This document shows positions 10,976 to 19,521 of a DNA stretch of 64,000 bases, piece after piece (the stretch's first letter is position 1; each line of letters begins with the position of its first letter). The stretch is from Mycolicibacterium sp. GF69. GTDB lineage: Bacteria > Actinomycetota > Actinomycetes > Mycobacteriales > Mycobacteriaceae. Location: the NCBI RefSeq assembly GCF_003284965.1, contig NZ_QMEW01000010.1, positions 1 through 64,000 on the forward strand. Direction: 5' to 3'. A program made the translations under genes and the position numbers. The notes under the pieces are model-generated. The model was not told where the DNA came from, ran no database searches, and saw nothing but the letters and a program-made list of their open reading frames with translations.

Positions 10976-11570
10976 CATGGAGCGAACGCTGCCCTGAATG
11001 ACCTGAGCGCAGGCAAACGACGCGAAAGCCAAACTTCCATTCGAACGACGACGGATGCCACCCCCTTGAACACAATTCTTCGTCGACGCGGGGCGCTTGA
11101 TTCCAAGGTCTCAGCAAAGTCAGCTCCGCACTGACCCGATACCGTCCGACAGCTGACGGAGAACGTTCCGGTGCCCTGGGAGTGAGCTGACGCGGGTGGA
11201 CGCCGTCCGGAGCGGTTCAGTCACCTAGATGGGGACGAACGCGAGCCTGTATGAGGCTACGTGCAGACGCAACGGTGTTGCCGCGAACGCGGGTTATTTC
11301 CGTCTGCAAGCGTTGATTTGCATCCGCAACCATCCTTGCCGCTGCCCCGCCGAGGAAGGCCGGCGACCGCACGAAGACACTCGCGCACCGTTGCCACCAC
11401 CCGCTGACGGTCGTGAGTTGGCCGTGGCCGTCAATGCTTCGATTGCCCATGAACTTGGGTCGCGAAACTGCCGCCGCGATGACGTCCCGCTGTCCTACCA
11501 TGGTCCGAGGCAGCAAACTGCACCCCAGAAGATCGCTCGGGTTTGCGGCTCCCGCCAGAAGGGACTCCAC
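10976..11570. other. Gene-poor stretch
   Basis: 595 bp after the exporter operon without a gene I can support. Open frames on both strands (for example 10911-11117 minus and the upstream part of 11229-11768 plus) have low-complexity, arginine-rich or cysteine-rich translations typical of non-coding high-GC DNA. I see no RNA gene, clear terminator or mobile-element remnant here. Confidence 0.6.
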
Positions 11571-11768
11571 ATGGGATTGATACCGGTCTTCGGTGAAATG
11601 AAGGAAACGGTCGAGGACGCCTTCGAACTTCTCAAACGTGCAGTCACGGCGCTGGAAAGGCTTGCGGCAGAACAGGCGCGGGCCAACGATCTCTACGCCG
11701 AAGTAAATCAGGTCGCATTGCCGCGGGGCCGCAACAACAAAGCCATAGCCTCGGGCAACCGTAGGTGA
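11571..11768 (+). CDS. Small predicted helical protein
   Basis: 65 aa, starting at an ATG preceded six bases upstream by AGAAGGGA, a good ribosome-binding site. This start is preferred over the longer frame from 11229, whose upstream part looks non-coding. Residues about 8-45 are a long amphipathic helix with acidic, leucine and alanine spacing (ETVEDAFELLKRAV, LERLAAEQARAN), suggesting a coiled coil or partner-binding helix. The tail is short, basic and polar. No domain recognised, no signal peptide and no cysteines. It lies 87 bp before a cytochrome P450 gene on the same strand, so co-expression is possible. A minus-strand frame across the same DNA (11217-11870) is the alternative reading and looks less protein-like. 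Confidence 0.45.
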   Translation: MGLIPVFGEMKETVEDAFELLKRAVTALERLAAEQARANDLYAEVNQVALPRGRNNKAIASGNRR

Positions 11769-11855
11769 GCTCTGACGGGTTGCACCGGTGCCGGTGGGCC
11801 AGTCGCGTACCCCTGCTGTGTTTCTCCACCTCGTGATACCCGTGAAGTAGGCGCC

Positions 11856-13103
11856 GTGAGCGAACTCCAAAAGCTCGACTTCTTCACCGACAAGTCGCTG
11901 GTCGACGACCCCTATGAGTACTACGACGCGATCCGTCGTTGCCCGGTATGGCGTGAGCCGTCACACGGGGTGGTGATGGTGTCCGGGTACGACGACGCAG
12001 TCGCGGTGCAGCGCGACCCCGCCCAGAACCTGTCCGTATGCAACATAGTGAGCGGTCCCTGGTCGGGCATTCCGGTCAGCACCGACAGCGATGACATCTC
12101 CGAAGTGATCGAGCGGCACCGCCACCGGGTGACGTTCGGCGACTACTTCATAACGTTCGATCCACCGAAGCACACTGCGCACCGTTCGCTGCTGAGTAAG
12201 TTGTTCACACCGAAGCAGCTGAAGAACAACGCCGACTTCTTGTGGCGACTCGCCGATGAGCAACTCGACGAGTTCATCCAGAAGGGCAAGTGCGAGTTCG
12301 TCCTCGACTACAGCTTCCCGTTCACCGTGGTCGCGATCGCTCATTTGCTCGGCGTGCCCGAGGCCGATCTCGAACGGTTCCGTCGCGCTGCCGCGGCAAG
12401 CAGACTCAAAGGCGAACGCCGCGACTTCGTTGGCGCGCGGGAGGAATGGTTTGTCGAGTACATCGAAGATCGGCGGCGCGAACCGCGTCACGACGTCCTG
12501 ACCGAACTGGCGATGGCAAAATTCCCCGACGGCACGACACCCAGCGCGATCGACGTCGCCCGCGTTGCGACGTTCATGTTCGCCGCAGGGCATGGCACGT
12601 CTGTCGACTTCATGAGCAACGCGATGTTGATGCTGGCTGAGCGACCGGACCTGCAAGCCCAACTGCGAGAGGACCGCTCAAAGGTCTCGGCGTTCGTCGA
12701 GGAGATGCTTCGATTCGAAAGCCCGATCAAATCGAACTTCCGAATCGCTCGGCGCACTACCAAGATCGGCGATGTCGACGTGCGCGCCGGGACGAGCATT
12801 CTCGTCATGAACGGTGCGGCAAACCGCGACCCGCAACGGTTCGACGACCCCGACGTATTCCGCCTTGACCGCCCGAACATATTGCAGCACATCGCCTTCG
12901 GCCGTGGCATTCACACATGCCCCGGCGCCCCGATCGCGCGCGCCGAAGCGCGGTTGAGCCTGGAGCGAATCCTCGACCGGACCACTGACATCAGGCTCTC
13001 CGAGCGCGAGCACGGCCCCGCTGGCGCGCGTCGCCTGAAATGGGACCGCACCTTCCTGTTCAGGCGCCTCAAGGAATTGCACCTCGAGTTCACACCGATC
13101 TGA
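11856..13103 (+). CDS. Cytochrome P450
   Basis: 415 aa soluble bacterial P450, starting at GTG. The heme-binding loop FGRGIHTCPG places the axial thiolate at Cys355. The ExxR motif lies in EEMLRFE near residue 282. The I-helix reads AAGHGTS near 245: the conserved threonine is present, but the acidic residue normally just before it is glycine, which could alter proton delivery and oxygen activation. It would need a ferredoxin and reductase, and neither is adjacent. The substrate cannot be told from sequence. It could be catabolic, or could tailor the product of the NRPS about 4 kb away, but an exporter operon and a small gene lie between and no operon links them. Confidence 0.93.
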   Translation: MSELQKLDFFTDKSLVDDPYEYYDAIRRCPVWREPSHGVVMVSGYDDAVAVQRDPAQNLSVCNIVSGPWSGIPVSTDSDDISEVIERHRHRVTFGDYFITFDPPKHTAHRSLLSKLFTPKQLKNNADFLWRLADEQLDEFIQKGKCEFVLDYSFPFTVVAIAHLLGVPEADLERFRRAAAASRLKGERRDFVGAREEWFVEYIEDRRREPRHDVLTELAMAKFPDGTTPSAIDVARVATFMFAAGHGTSVDFMSNAMLMLAERPDLQAQLREDRSKVSAFVEEMLRFESPIKSNFRIARRTTKIGDVDVRAGTSILVMNGAANRDPQRFDDPDVFRLDRPNILQHIAFGRGIHTCPGAPIARAEARLSLERILDRTTDIRLSEREHGPAGARRLKWDRTFLFRRLKELHLEFTPI

Positions 13104-13177
13104 GGCGTGGCAGCAGCGGACGGTGGCGCCCCCGTGACGCGCAACCGTTCAGGCACCGTCAAAGCATTGGTCGCAAC

Positions 13178-13183
13178 TAACCT
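13178..13183 (+). promoter_or_regulatory. -10 hexamer (TAACCT) for a leaderless lipoprotein mRNA
   Basis: TAACCT fits the mycobacterial TANNNT -10 pattern. Its last T is seven bases before the A of the ATG at 13190, placing the expected transcription start on the start codon itself. No Shine-Dalgarno sequence precedes this ATG, which agrees with a leaderless transcript. Confidence 0.5.
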
Positions 13184-13189
13184 GTCCCC

Positions 13190-13792
13190 ATGCGGCAACG
13201 CGCTATCGCCCTGGGCTTCATCGCGATAACCCTCGCGGCGTGCGGGATGAACCTGCCCGAGCAGATGCCGACCTCAACGACGAACATGCCGACGCCATCG
13301 GCACCTGTTGTCCTTCCAAGCACGCCGGCCCCACCTTCGACCGCTACTCCCCCCGCCGCCTCCACCTCCGATATTCGCGAGATTCGGACCGGACCCATAG
13401 CGCACCTCGCTACGGCGCGGATGGCCCGCCGAGAGAGTTCCGACCGGTTTGTGCTCGAGTTCACCGACCGAGTGCCCGGGTACACCATCGGGTACCGGCC
13501 GCTCCCGGCGCACGCAGATGCATCCGGTGAGGAGATTCCATTGCCCGGAGCGACGGCATTGGTACAGATCACGCTGTCTCCAGCCACTGGTACAGGTTGG
13601 GTAGGCGACCCGCGCACCTACTTCGGGCCGTCGACGGTCACCGCGGACACCGCCTCGGTGACCGAGGCGAAGGCCGCGGGCGACTTCGAGGCCATGCTGA
13701 CTTGGGTGGTTGGGCTGCGGACGAAGGTGCCATTTCAAGTTCGGGTGCTGGACGGGCCACCTCGCCTGGTAATCGACTTCAGCAGTAACTAG
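13190..13792 (+). CDS. AMIN-like domain lipoprotein
   Basis: 200 aa. The N-terminus is a lipoprotein signal peptide with lipobox LAAC (Cys19), so the mature protein should be lipid-anchored on the outer face of the plasma membrane. Residues about 25-65 form a Pro/Thr/Ser-rich linker. The rest resembles the AMIN-like beta domain of mycobacterial lipoproteins, ending in RLVIDF. AMIN domains elsewhere help place proteins at cell-wall sites, but the role of this version is not known. The downstream neighbour is a convergent tRNA gene, so it is probably monocistronic and, from its -10 box, leaderless. Confidence 0.8.
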   Translation: MRQRAIALGFIAITLAACGMNLPEQMPTSTTNMPTPSAPVVLPSTPAPPSTATPPAASTSDIREIRTGPIAHLATARMARRESSDRFVLEFTDRVPGYTIGYRPLPAHADASGEEIPLPGATALVQITLSPATGTGWVGDPRTYFGPSTVTADTASVTEAKAAGDFEAMLTWVVGLRTKVPFQVRVLDGPPRLVIDFSSN

Positions 13793-13892
13793 GCGCCCGC
13801 TTAGCCCACGAAGCCGCCGCGCTGAACCGCGACGAGCACTTTCGGTAGCCGACCTGTCCAGTATAAGTAGCGTCTGACCAGGCGGTTTAGTG

Positions 13893-13966
13893 TGGGGCGG
13901 GCGGGGCTCGAACCCGCGACCAATGGATTATGAGTCCACGGCTCTAACCAACTGAGCTACCGCCCC
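13893..13966 (-). tRNA. tRNA-Met, anticodon CAT
   Basis: On the minus strand the sequence folds as a full cloverleaf: acceptor stem GGGGCGG/CCGCCCC, D stem GCTC/GAGC, anticodon stem GTGGA/TCCAT with loop CTCATAA, and T stem GCGGG/CCCGC with loop TTCGAGC. The anticodon is CAT. The stem sequences fit elongator tRNA-Met better than the lysidine-modified isoleucine tRNA. CCA is not encoded. No integrase or direct repeat marks it as an integration site. Confidence 0.93.
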
Positions 13967-14013
13967 GGCGCGCTGCGCGGCCACCATGGTCCCACATCGC
14001 TCGCCGCCAACGA

Positions 14014-14865
14014 TCACGCGATATCGGCGTATACCGGCTGCCCGTCGCCGCCGATCGAGTACCGCTCGGTGCCGGACGCCACCCGCGGCGTGTCCGCCCC
14101 CAGTGACACCGCGATCTTGTTGCATGCGTTCCGCATGACGTCGAGCGTCAGCTCCCACGCCTGTTTCTCCGAGAAATGCCTGCGCACGCCCGCGGCTACC
14201 TCCGCCTCGATGCGCGCCGGTGTCCAGATCAGCGCGTCGACGTAACGCAGCGCGGCCTTGTGCGCGTCGGTCAAAGACTCGGCGGACTCATACCGCTCGA
14301 TTTGGGCGTACATCTCCTCCGACCCGCCCTCATCGAGCGCATTGCCCTCTCGTAACGACTTGCACAGCCGGCAGTTGTGCTGGGTCGCGCCGCGCAATCG
14401 GACGATCTCTGTGGTCACCGGGTCGAGCGCCTGTAACCGCGCTACCGCGGGCGCGAAACCGTTGAGAAGGGCATCGACCGGATCTGACTCGTGATCCCAT
14501 TCGACGACGGTGTAGTGGCCGGGCCTGCCCATGTCCAGCGCTTCGCAGCCCGCCCACACCCGCGGCACGAAGTCGGCGATGAAGGTAGCGACCACTGCGC
14601 GAAAGGTGTTGTCGCCCAGTGTTGCCGACAGCCGGTTGCGCTGGTTGTCACCAACCCCGGATACATCGATCGCGAACTGCTCGGCGAACGCCGCCACCAC
14701 CCGGTCGGCTTCGGTGTCCTCGTCAAGCAGGTCCACTTCCACGGCCAGGGGAGGTAGCGACAGCGCCCTGCCACACGTCAAACGGATCAGCGTGTCCAGT
14801 CGGTCATCACCCGACGACATCGCCACCAAACCGGCGATCCGATCGGCAAGCTCGTCAGCGCCCAC
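14014..14865 (-). CDS. AhpD/carboxymuconolactone decarboxylase-like protein
   Basis: About 283 aa if it starts at GTG 14865; ATG 14822 is an alternative, and neither has a strong ribosome-binding site. An all-helical protein with a CxxC pair (NCRLCKSL) in the middle, as in AhpD-like alkylhydroperoxidase/CMD proteins, where the cysteines carry disulfide-reductase activity. Position and sequence match the conserved protein Rv2313c, just downstream of the TldE/TldD homologues. Its gene begins 8 bp inside the end of the tldE frame, so the three probably form an operon. The function is unproven; a peroxidase or thiol role is inferred from the CxxC fold. Confidence 0.72.
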   Translation of the reverse strand: MGADELADRIAGLVAMSSGDDRLDTLIRLTCGRALSLPPLAVEVDLLDEDTEADRVVAAFAEQFAIDVSGVGDNQRNRLSATLGDNTFRAVVATFIADFVPRVWAGCEALDMGRPGHYTVVEWDHESDPVDALLNGFAPAVARLQALDPVTTEIVRLRGATQHNCRLCKSLREGNALDEGGSEEMYAQIERYESAESLTDAHKAALRYVDALIWTPARIEAEVAAGVRRHFSEKQAWELTLDVMRNACNKIAVSLGADTPRVASGTERYSIGGDGQPVYADIA

Positions 14866-14872
14866 CAGGTGA

Positions 14873-16246
14873 TTATTGCGCCTGACTGACCGATGACATG
14901 TGAAAGTCGGGAATCCGTAACGACGGCATCGCCGCCCGTGTCGCCCAGTCACCCCATTCCCGCGGCAAGGTGATTTCGCTGACGCCGGCCTCCGTCGCCC
15001 GGCGCAACAAGTCCAACGGGCCCTCGTTGAACCGAAAGTTGTTGACCGCAGCCGTCACCTCGCCGTCCTCGATCAGGTAGACGCCGTCGCGGGTGAGTCC
15101 CGTCAACAACAGCACCGCCGGATCGACCGCGCGGATGTACCACAGCGTGCTCAGCAGTAGCCCCCGCTCGGTACGCGCGATCATGTCCGCCAAATCGGCC
15201 TCCCCACCGGTCATCAGTAGGTTGCCCGCCGGAACGGCAGGGGTCGCATCGAATTCCGCGGCGGCCGCCCGCGAGTAGGTCAACGCGTTGATCGTGCCGT
15301 CCCGGATCCAGTCGACGCGGTTGATGTCCATGCCGTTGTCGAAGACCGAAATCTGTTCTGATGACGTCGGCGTCGCGACGAACGGCGTGCACGCCAGCCC
15401 GTCGGCGAATGGATCGGAGTACAGCGTCAACGGCAACTCGGTCAGCTTCTCCCCCACCCGCGTGCCGCCGCCCGGTGCCGAAAACGCCGTCCGCCCTTCC
15501 TGGGCACCCCGCCCATCCATCGCCCACGTCAGGTAGATCATCAGGTCGGCCACCGTCGACGGCGGCAGAATCGTCTCGTAGCGCCCGGCCGGCAACTCGA
15601 CGGTGCGCTGCGCCCACCCCAGCCGGGTCGACAGCTCGTCGAGCATCGAATCCGTTGGTACATCGGTGAAGTCAGCAGTGCTGACGCCGACCCACGCACT
15701 GGCGTCTGCGCGCTTGGCGTTGATCTCGACCGAACCTGTCGGTTGTGTGTACCTCCGCCGCAGCCCACCCGAGGTCGCCACGAACGTCGTCTCCAGAATG
15801 TGCCGCGCATATCCGTACAGTCGGTCGCTGCCGCGAAAGCCACGGGTCAGAGCGTCGGCCACCGGCAGGAACACCTCCGCGCCGGTGCTCGGCACCGGGA
15901 CATCCCAATCCGGGGGCGTCTCACCGCTGGCCAGCAGCGGCGCACTGTCGCGAGCCGCGGGTGCAGAGCGCGCCGCCCCCTGCGACGCCCCCACCAGGGC
16001 CGAAATCGTCGACGGATCGACCTCGCTGGAACGCACCGACCCGACGTGCGATTCGTCGCCCGTGCGCACCACCGACACCACGGTCGTGTGCCGCGTCGTT
16101 GACTCCCCGTTGGTGGTCATCGAGTTGCCCGCCCACCGCAGCGACGCGTCGGAGCGGTCGGTCACCAACACGATGGTTTCGTCGGCGCCGCCCATGCGAA
16201 CAGCTTCGGCCAGCGCGATCTCCACCACCTGCTGTGCGCCGATCAT
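14873..16246 (-). CDS. tldE: TldE/PmbA-family metalloprotease subunit
   Basis: 457 aa, ATG start three bases after the stop of the tldD gene. This is the partner subunit of the TldD/TldE protease, which lacks the zinc motif itself but forms a heterodimer that degrades unfolded peptides and, in other bacteria, trims leader peptides of ribosomal peptide products such as microcin B17. Length and context match M. tuberculosis Rv2314c. No signal peptide, so cytoplasmic. No ribosomal peptide precursor or cyclodehydratase gene is nearby, so a housekeeping peptidase role is more likely here. Confidence 0.88.
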   Translation of the reverse strand: MIGAQQVVEIALAEAVRMGGADETIVLVTDRSDASLRWAGNSMTTNGESTTRHTTVVSVVRTGDESHVGSVRSSEVDPSTISALVGASQGAARSAPAARDSAPLLASGETPPDWDVPVPSTGAEVFLPVADALTRGFRGSDRLYGYARHILETTFVATSGGLRRRYTQPTGSVEINAKRADASAWVGVSTADFTDVPTDSMLDELSTRLGWAQRTVELPAGRYETILPPSTVADLMIYLTWAMDGRGAQEGRTAFSAPGGGTRVGEKLTELPLTLYSDPFADGLACTPFVATPTSSEQISVFDNGMDINRVDWIRDGTINALTYSRAAAAEFDATPAVPAGNLLMTGGEADLADMIARTERGLLLSTLWYIRAVDPAVLLLTGLTRDGVYLIEDGEVTAAVNNFRFNEGPLDLLRRATEAGVSEITLPREWGDWATRAAMPSLRIPDFHMSSVSQAQ

Positions 16247-16249
16247 CGA

Positions 16250-17767
16250 CTACCGTCCTGCCTCGGTCCGGGTGTTGAGCACGTTCACCCCGCGGAAAAG
16301 CGCCGACGGGCAACCGTGACTGACCGCGGCCACCTGGCCGGGCTGGGCCTTGCCGCAGTTGAACGCACCGCCGAGCCGCCACGTCGACGGCCCGCCCACA
16401 GCCTCCAACGATCCCCAGAAATCGGTCGTCGTCGCCTGATACGCCACGTCGCGCAGTTGGCCGTCGAGCCGACCGTCGCGGATGCGGAAGAACCGCTGCC
16501 CGGTGAACTGGAAGTTGTAGCGCTGCATGTCGATCGACCAGCTCTTGTCACCGACGATGAAGATCCCGTCGTCCACACGCGCGATGAGGTCGTCGGTGCC
16601 GACGTCCGCCGCGGCCGGCGCCAGCGAGACGTTGGCCATCCGCTGAATCGGCACGTGGTGCGGTGAGTCGGCGTAGGCGCAGCCGTTCGACCGACTCACA
16701 CCGAGCCGCGGCGCGAACACCCGGTCCAGTTGGTACCCGACGAAGACCCCGTCACGAACCAGGTCCCACTTCTGCGCCCGCACCCCGTCGTCGTCGAAAC
16801 CGATTGTCGCCAGGCCGTATTCCACTGTCCGGTCGGCGGTCACATTCATCACCGGTGAGCCGTAGCGCATGGTGCCGAGCTTGTCGGGTGTCGCGAACGA
16901 CGTTCCCGCGTATGCCGCCTCGTAGCCGATCGCACGGTCGTATTCGGTGGCGTGGCCGACGGATTCGTGAATCGTCAGCCACAGGTTCGACGGGTCGATC
17001 ACGAGGTCCGTCGGCCCGGCGTCGACACTGGGCGCCTTGGCCTTTTCGGCCAGCCAAACCGGTAGCGCGGACAGCTCCTCGGTCCAGTCCCACACGTCGT
17101 CGCCGGCGACGTACTCCCAGCCGCGCGCCGTCGGCGGGGCCAGCGTGCGCATCGTCTCGAAGGTTCCCGCCGCGGCGTCGACCGTGACGGCCTCCAGCGA
17201 GGGTTGCACCCGCACCCGCTGCTGGGTGGTCGTCGAGCCGAATGTGTCGGCGTAGAAGGTCTGCTCCTTGGCGGAGTGCAATCCCGCCGAAACGTGGTCG
17301 ATGCCGTCAGCGGCAAGCAACCGACCCGAGTACTCGCCGAGGACGGCCAGCTTCTCGGTGGCGCCGACACCGAATGGGTCGACCCGATAGTCCGAAACCC
17401 AGGTCGCGTCGGTGTACACCGGCTCGTCTGCGAGCTCGATACGCTCGGCGTTCAGCCGTGCCAGTGTCCTGGCCACCCGCACCGCACGGCGCGCGGTCTC
17501 GGCGGCGACGTCGGCGCTGAGCTCGGCATGAGAGGCGAACCCCCAGGTGCCGTCGACGATCACGCGGACCGCCAGGCCGATCTCGCGATCGACGACCGCG
17601 GTCTGCAGTTCGCAGTCACGCAGCGCGATCATCTCCGACGTGATGGCGTGGATGCGAAGGTCCGCGTAGCCGGCACCGGCGGCCAACGCCGCCGAGAGCG
17701 CCGCGTCGGCCAGCGCGTGGCGCGGTAGCTCGAGGAAGTCCGCATCGACTCGTCGGGTGCCGCTCAC
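16250..17767 (-). CDS. tldD: TldD-family zinc metalloprotease
   Basis: 505 aa from the GTG at 17767, the same length as M. tuberculosis Rv2315c as I recall it. The frame continues upstream to 18355 over the uspA gene, but that part is a shadow. The zinc-binding HExxxH motif is HESVGH near residue 268, with a conserved glycine-rich C-terminal half. It should form a heterodimer with the TldE product encoded immediately downstream. Only 37 bp separate its start from the divergent uspA gene, so the two transcription units share one promoter region. Confidence 0.9.
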   Translation of the reverse strand: MSGTRRVDADFLELPRHALADAALSAALAAGAGYADLRIHAITSEMIALRDCELQTAVVDREIGLAVRVIVDGTWGFASHAELSADVAAETARRAVRVARTLARLNAERIELADEPVYTDATWVSDYRVDPFGVGATEKLAVLGEYSGRLLAADGIDHVSAGLHSAKEQTFYADTFGSTTTQQRVRVQPSLEAVTVDAAAGTFETMRTLAPPTARGWEYVAGDDVWDWTEELSALPVWLAEKAKAPSVDAGPTDLVIDPSNLWLTIHESVGHATEYDRAIGYEAAYAGTSFATPDKLGTMRYGSPVMNVTADRTVEYGLATIGFDDDGVRAQKWDLVRDGVFVGYQLDRVFAPRLGVSRSNGCAYADSPHHVPIQRMANVSLAPAAADVGTDDLIARVDDGIFIVGDKSWSIDMQRYNFQFTGQRFFRIRDGRLDGQLRDVAYQATTTDFWGSLEAVGGPSTWRLGGAFNCGKAQPGQVAAVSHGCPSALFRGVNVLNTRTEAGR

Positions 17768-17804
17768 GCCACCACCGTAGTGGTGGCGCGCTCGGACCGC
17801 TTTA

Positions 17805-18683
17805 ATGACTCGGATGGCACAGCGCCGCCGCCCGAGGGCAACCGGGTACGCACTCCTGGCTCCGAGCCTGTTCGGAGTCGTCACGTTCATGCTGCTGCCC
17901 ATGCTCGTCGTGGTCTGGCTGTCGCTGCACCGGTGGGATCTGCTGAGCCCGATGGAGTTTGTCGGACTGCGCAATTGGCAAGCGGTGCTGACCGACCCGT
18001 CCTTCGGCACCTCGTTGGCGGTCACGGTGTTGTTCATCGCGCTGGTGGTGCCTGCGCAGACGCTGCTCGGGCTTGGCGCCGCTGCCCTACTGGCTCGCGG
18101 GTTGCCCGGCAGCGGGTTCTTCCGGACGTTGTACGTGTTGCCGTGGATCTGTGCTCCGCTGGCGATCGCGGTGCTGTGGCGCTGGATCCTCGCCCCCACC
18201 GACGGCGCGGTCAGCGTCCTGCTGGACCGCCAGATCGGGTGGCTCACCGATCCGACGCTGGCGCTGCCTGTCGTCTCGGCGGTTGTGGTGTGGACAAACG
18301 TGGGGTACGTGACGTTGTTCTTCCTGGCCGGCATCCTCAACATCCCCGAAGACATTCACAACGCGGCGCGCACCGACGGGGCGACGGCCTGGCAGCGGTT
18401 CCGGCACATCACGCTGCCGATGCTGCGGCCTACGTTGTTCTTCGTCCTGGTAACCGGAATCATCAGCGCAGCACAGGTTTTCGACACCGTATACGCTTTG
18501 ACCGGCGGTGGGCCGCAGCACCGGACCGATCTGGTGGCGCATCGGATCTATGCCGAAGCTTTCGGCTCGGCAGCAGTCGGGCGGGCCGCCGTCATGGCCG
18601 TCGTGCTCTTCGTCCTGTTGGTCGGCGTCACGATCGTCCAGTACCTCTACTTCAGACGGCGGATCAGCTATGACGTCACCTAG
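17805..18683 (+). CDS. uspA: Amino-sugar ABC importer permease UspA
   Basis: 292 aa MalF-type permease with six predicted membrane helices. The EAA loop contacting the ATPase is NAARTDGATAWQRFRHITLP. Matches M. tuberculosis Rv2316, first gene of the uspABC importer, whose binding protein recognises amino sugars such as chitobiose-type ligands. Two in-frame ATGs (17805, 17814) could start the protein. It overlaps uspB by 14 bp. No ATPase gene follows, so the transporter must borrow an ATPase encoded elsewhere. Confidence 0.92.
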   Translation: MTRMAQRRRPRATGYALLAPSLFGVVTFMLLPMLVVVWLSLHRWDLLSPMEFVGLRNWQAVLTDPSFGTSLAVTVLFIALVVPAQTLLGLGAAALLARGLPGSGFFRTLYVLPWICAPLAIAVLWRWILAPTDGAVSVLLDRQIGWLTDPTLALPVVSAVVVWTNVGYVTLFFLAGILNIPEDIHNAARTDGATAWQRFRHITLPMLRPTLFFVLVTGIISAAQVFDTVYALTGGGPQHRTDLVAHRIYAEAFGSAAVGRAAVMAVVLFVLLVGVTIVQYLYFRRRISYDVT

Positions 18684-19521
18684 CCGGGTACCTAGCCGAG
18701 TCCTCAGCCGGGCCGCGTCCGCCGTCGTCGTCTACCCCGTCCTGCTGGTCGGCGCGCTGATCACGTTGGCTCCATTCGTCCTCGGCCTGCTGGCCTCGCT
18801 GCGTGACCCGGCCGAGTTCGCCACCGCCTCGCCGCTGTCGCTGCCGTCTCCGCCGACCCTGGACAACTACGCAAACCTGGCCGACGCCGGGTTCGGCCGA
18901 GCGCTCGCGGTGACCGCACTGATGACCGCGGTGATCCTGCTCGGCCAGTTGACGTTCTCCGTGCTGGCCGCGTATGCCTTCGCGCGCCTGCGGTTCCCCG
19001 GCCGCGACATGCTGTTCTGGGTGTACGTCGCGACGCTCATGGTACCGGCGACCGTGACCGTCGTCCCGCTGTACCTGATGATGGCCGAGGCCGGGATGCG
19101 GAATACGTTCTGGGCGTTGGTGCTTCCGTTCATGTTCGGCTCGCCGTATGCGATCTTCCTGCTGCGGGAGTACTTTCGCACCATCCCGGGCGATCTCATC
19201 AACGCGGCGCGCATCGACGGCGCCAACACACTGGACGTGATCGTGCATGTTGTGCTGCCCGCGAGTCGGCCCATCCTGGTGACGTTGGCGTTGATCACCG
19301 TTGTCTCACAGTGGAACAGCTTCATGTGGCCATTGGTGATCACGAGCAGCAGCCAGTGGCAGGTGTTGACGGTCGCGACCGCCGGCCTGCAGTCCCGGTA
19401 CAACGCGCAGTGGACCTTGGTGATGGCGGCAACGACGGTGGCGATCGTGCCGCTGCTCGTGCTGTTCGTGGCGCTGAGCCGACACCTCGTGCGCTCGATC
19501 GTGGTGACGGGGCTGAAATGA
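18670..19521 (+). CDS. uspB: Amino-sugar ABC importer permease UspB
   Basis: 283 aa MalG-type permease starting at the ATG at 18670, inside the end of uspA; the longer open frame upstream is a shadow of uspA. Six membrane helices and the EAA motif INAARIDGANTLDVIVHVVLP are visible. It pairs with UspA to form the membrane channel. Its stop overlaps the start of uspC by four bases (ATGA), which supports coupled translation of the operon. Confidence 0.92.
   Translation: MTSPSRVPSRVLSRAASAVVVYPVLLVGALITLAPFVLGLLASLRDPAEFATASPLSLPSPPTLDNYANLADAGFGRALAVTALMTAVILLGQLTFSVLAAYAFARLRFPGRDMLFWVYVATLMVPATVTVVPLYLMMAEAGMRNTFWALVLPFMFGSPYAIFLLREYFRTIPGDLINAARIDGANTLDVIVHVVLPASRPILVTLALITVVSQWNSFMWPLVITSSSQWQVLTVATAGLQSRYNAQWTLVMAATTVAIVPLLVLFVALSRHLVRSIVVTGLK

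Noticed and set aside
11217-11870. 217-codon minus-strand open frame as a gene
   Set aside because: No family signature, start inside the P450 gene and no ribosome-binding site; the plus-strand small frame is better supported.
13893-13966. tRNA-Met as an integration site for a mobile element
   Set aside because: No integrase, direct repeat of the tRNA 3' end or composition change was seen nearby.
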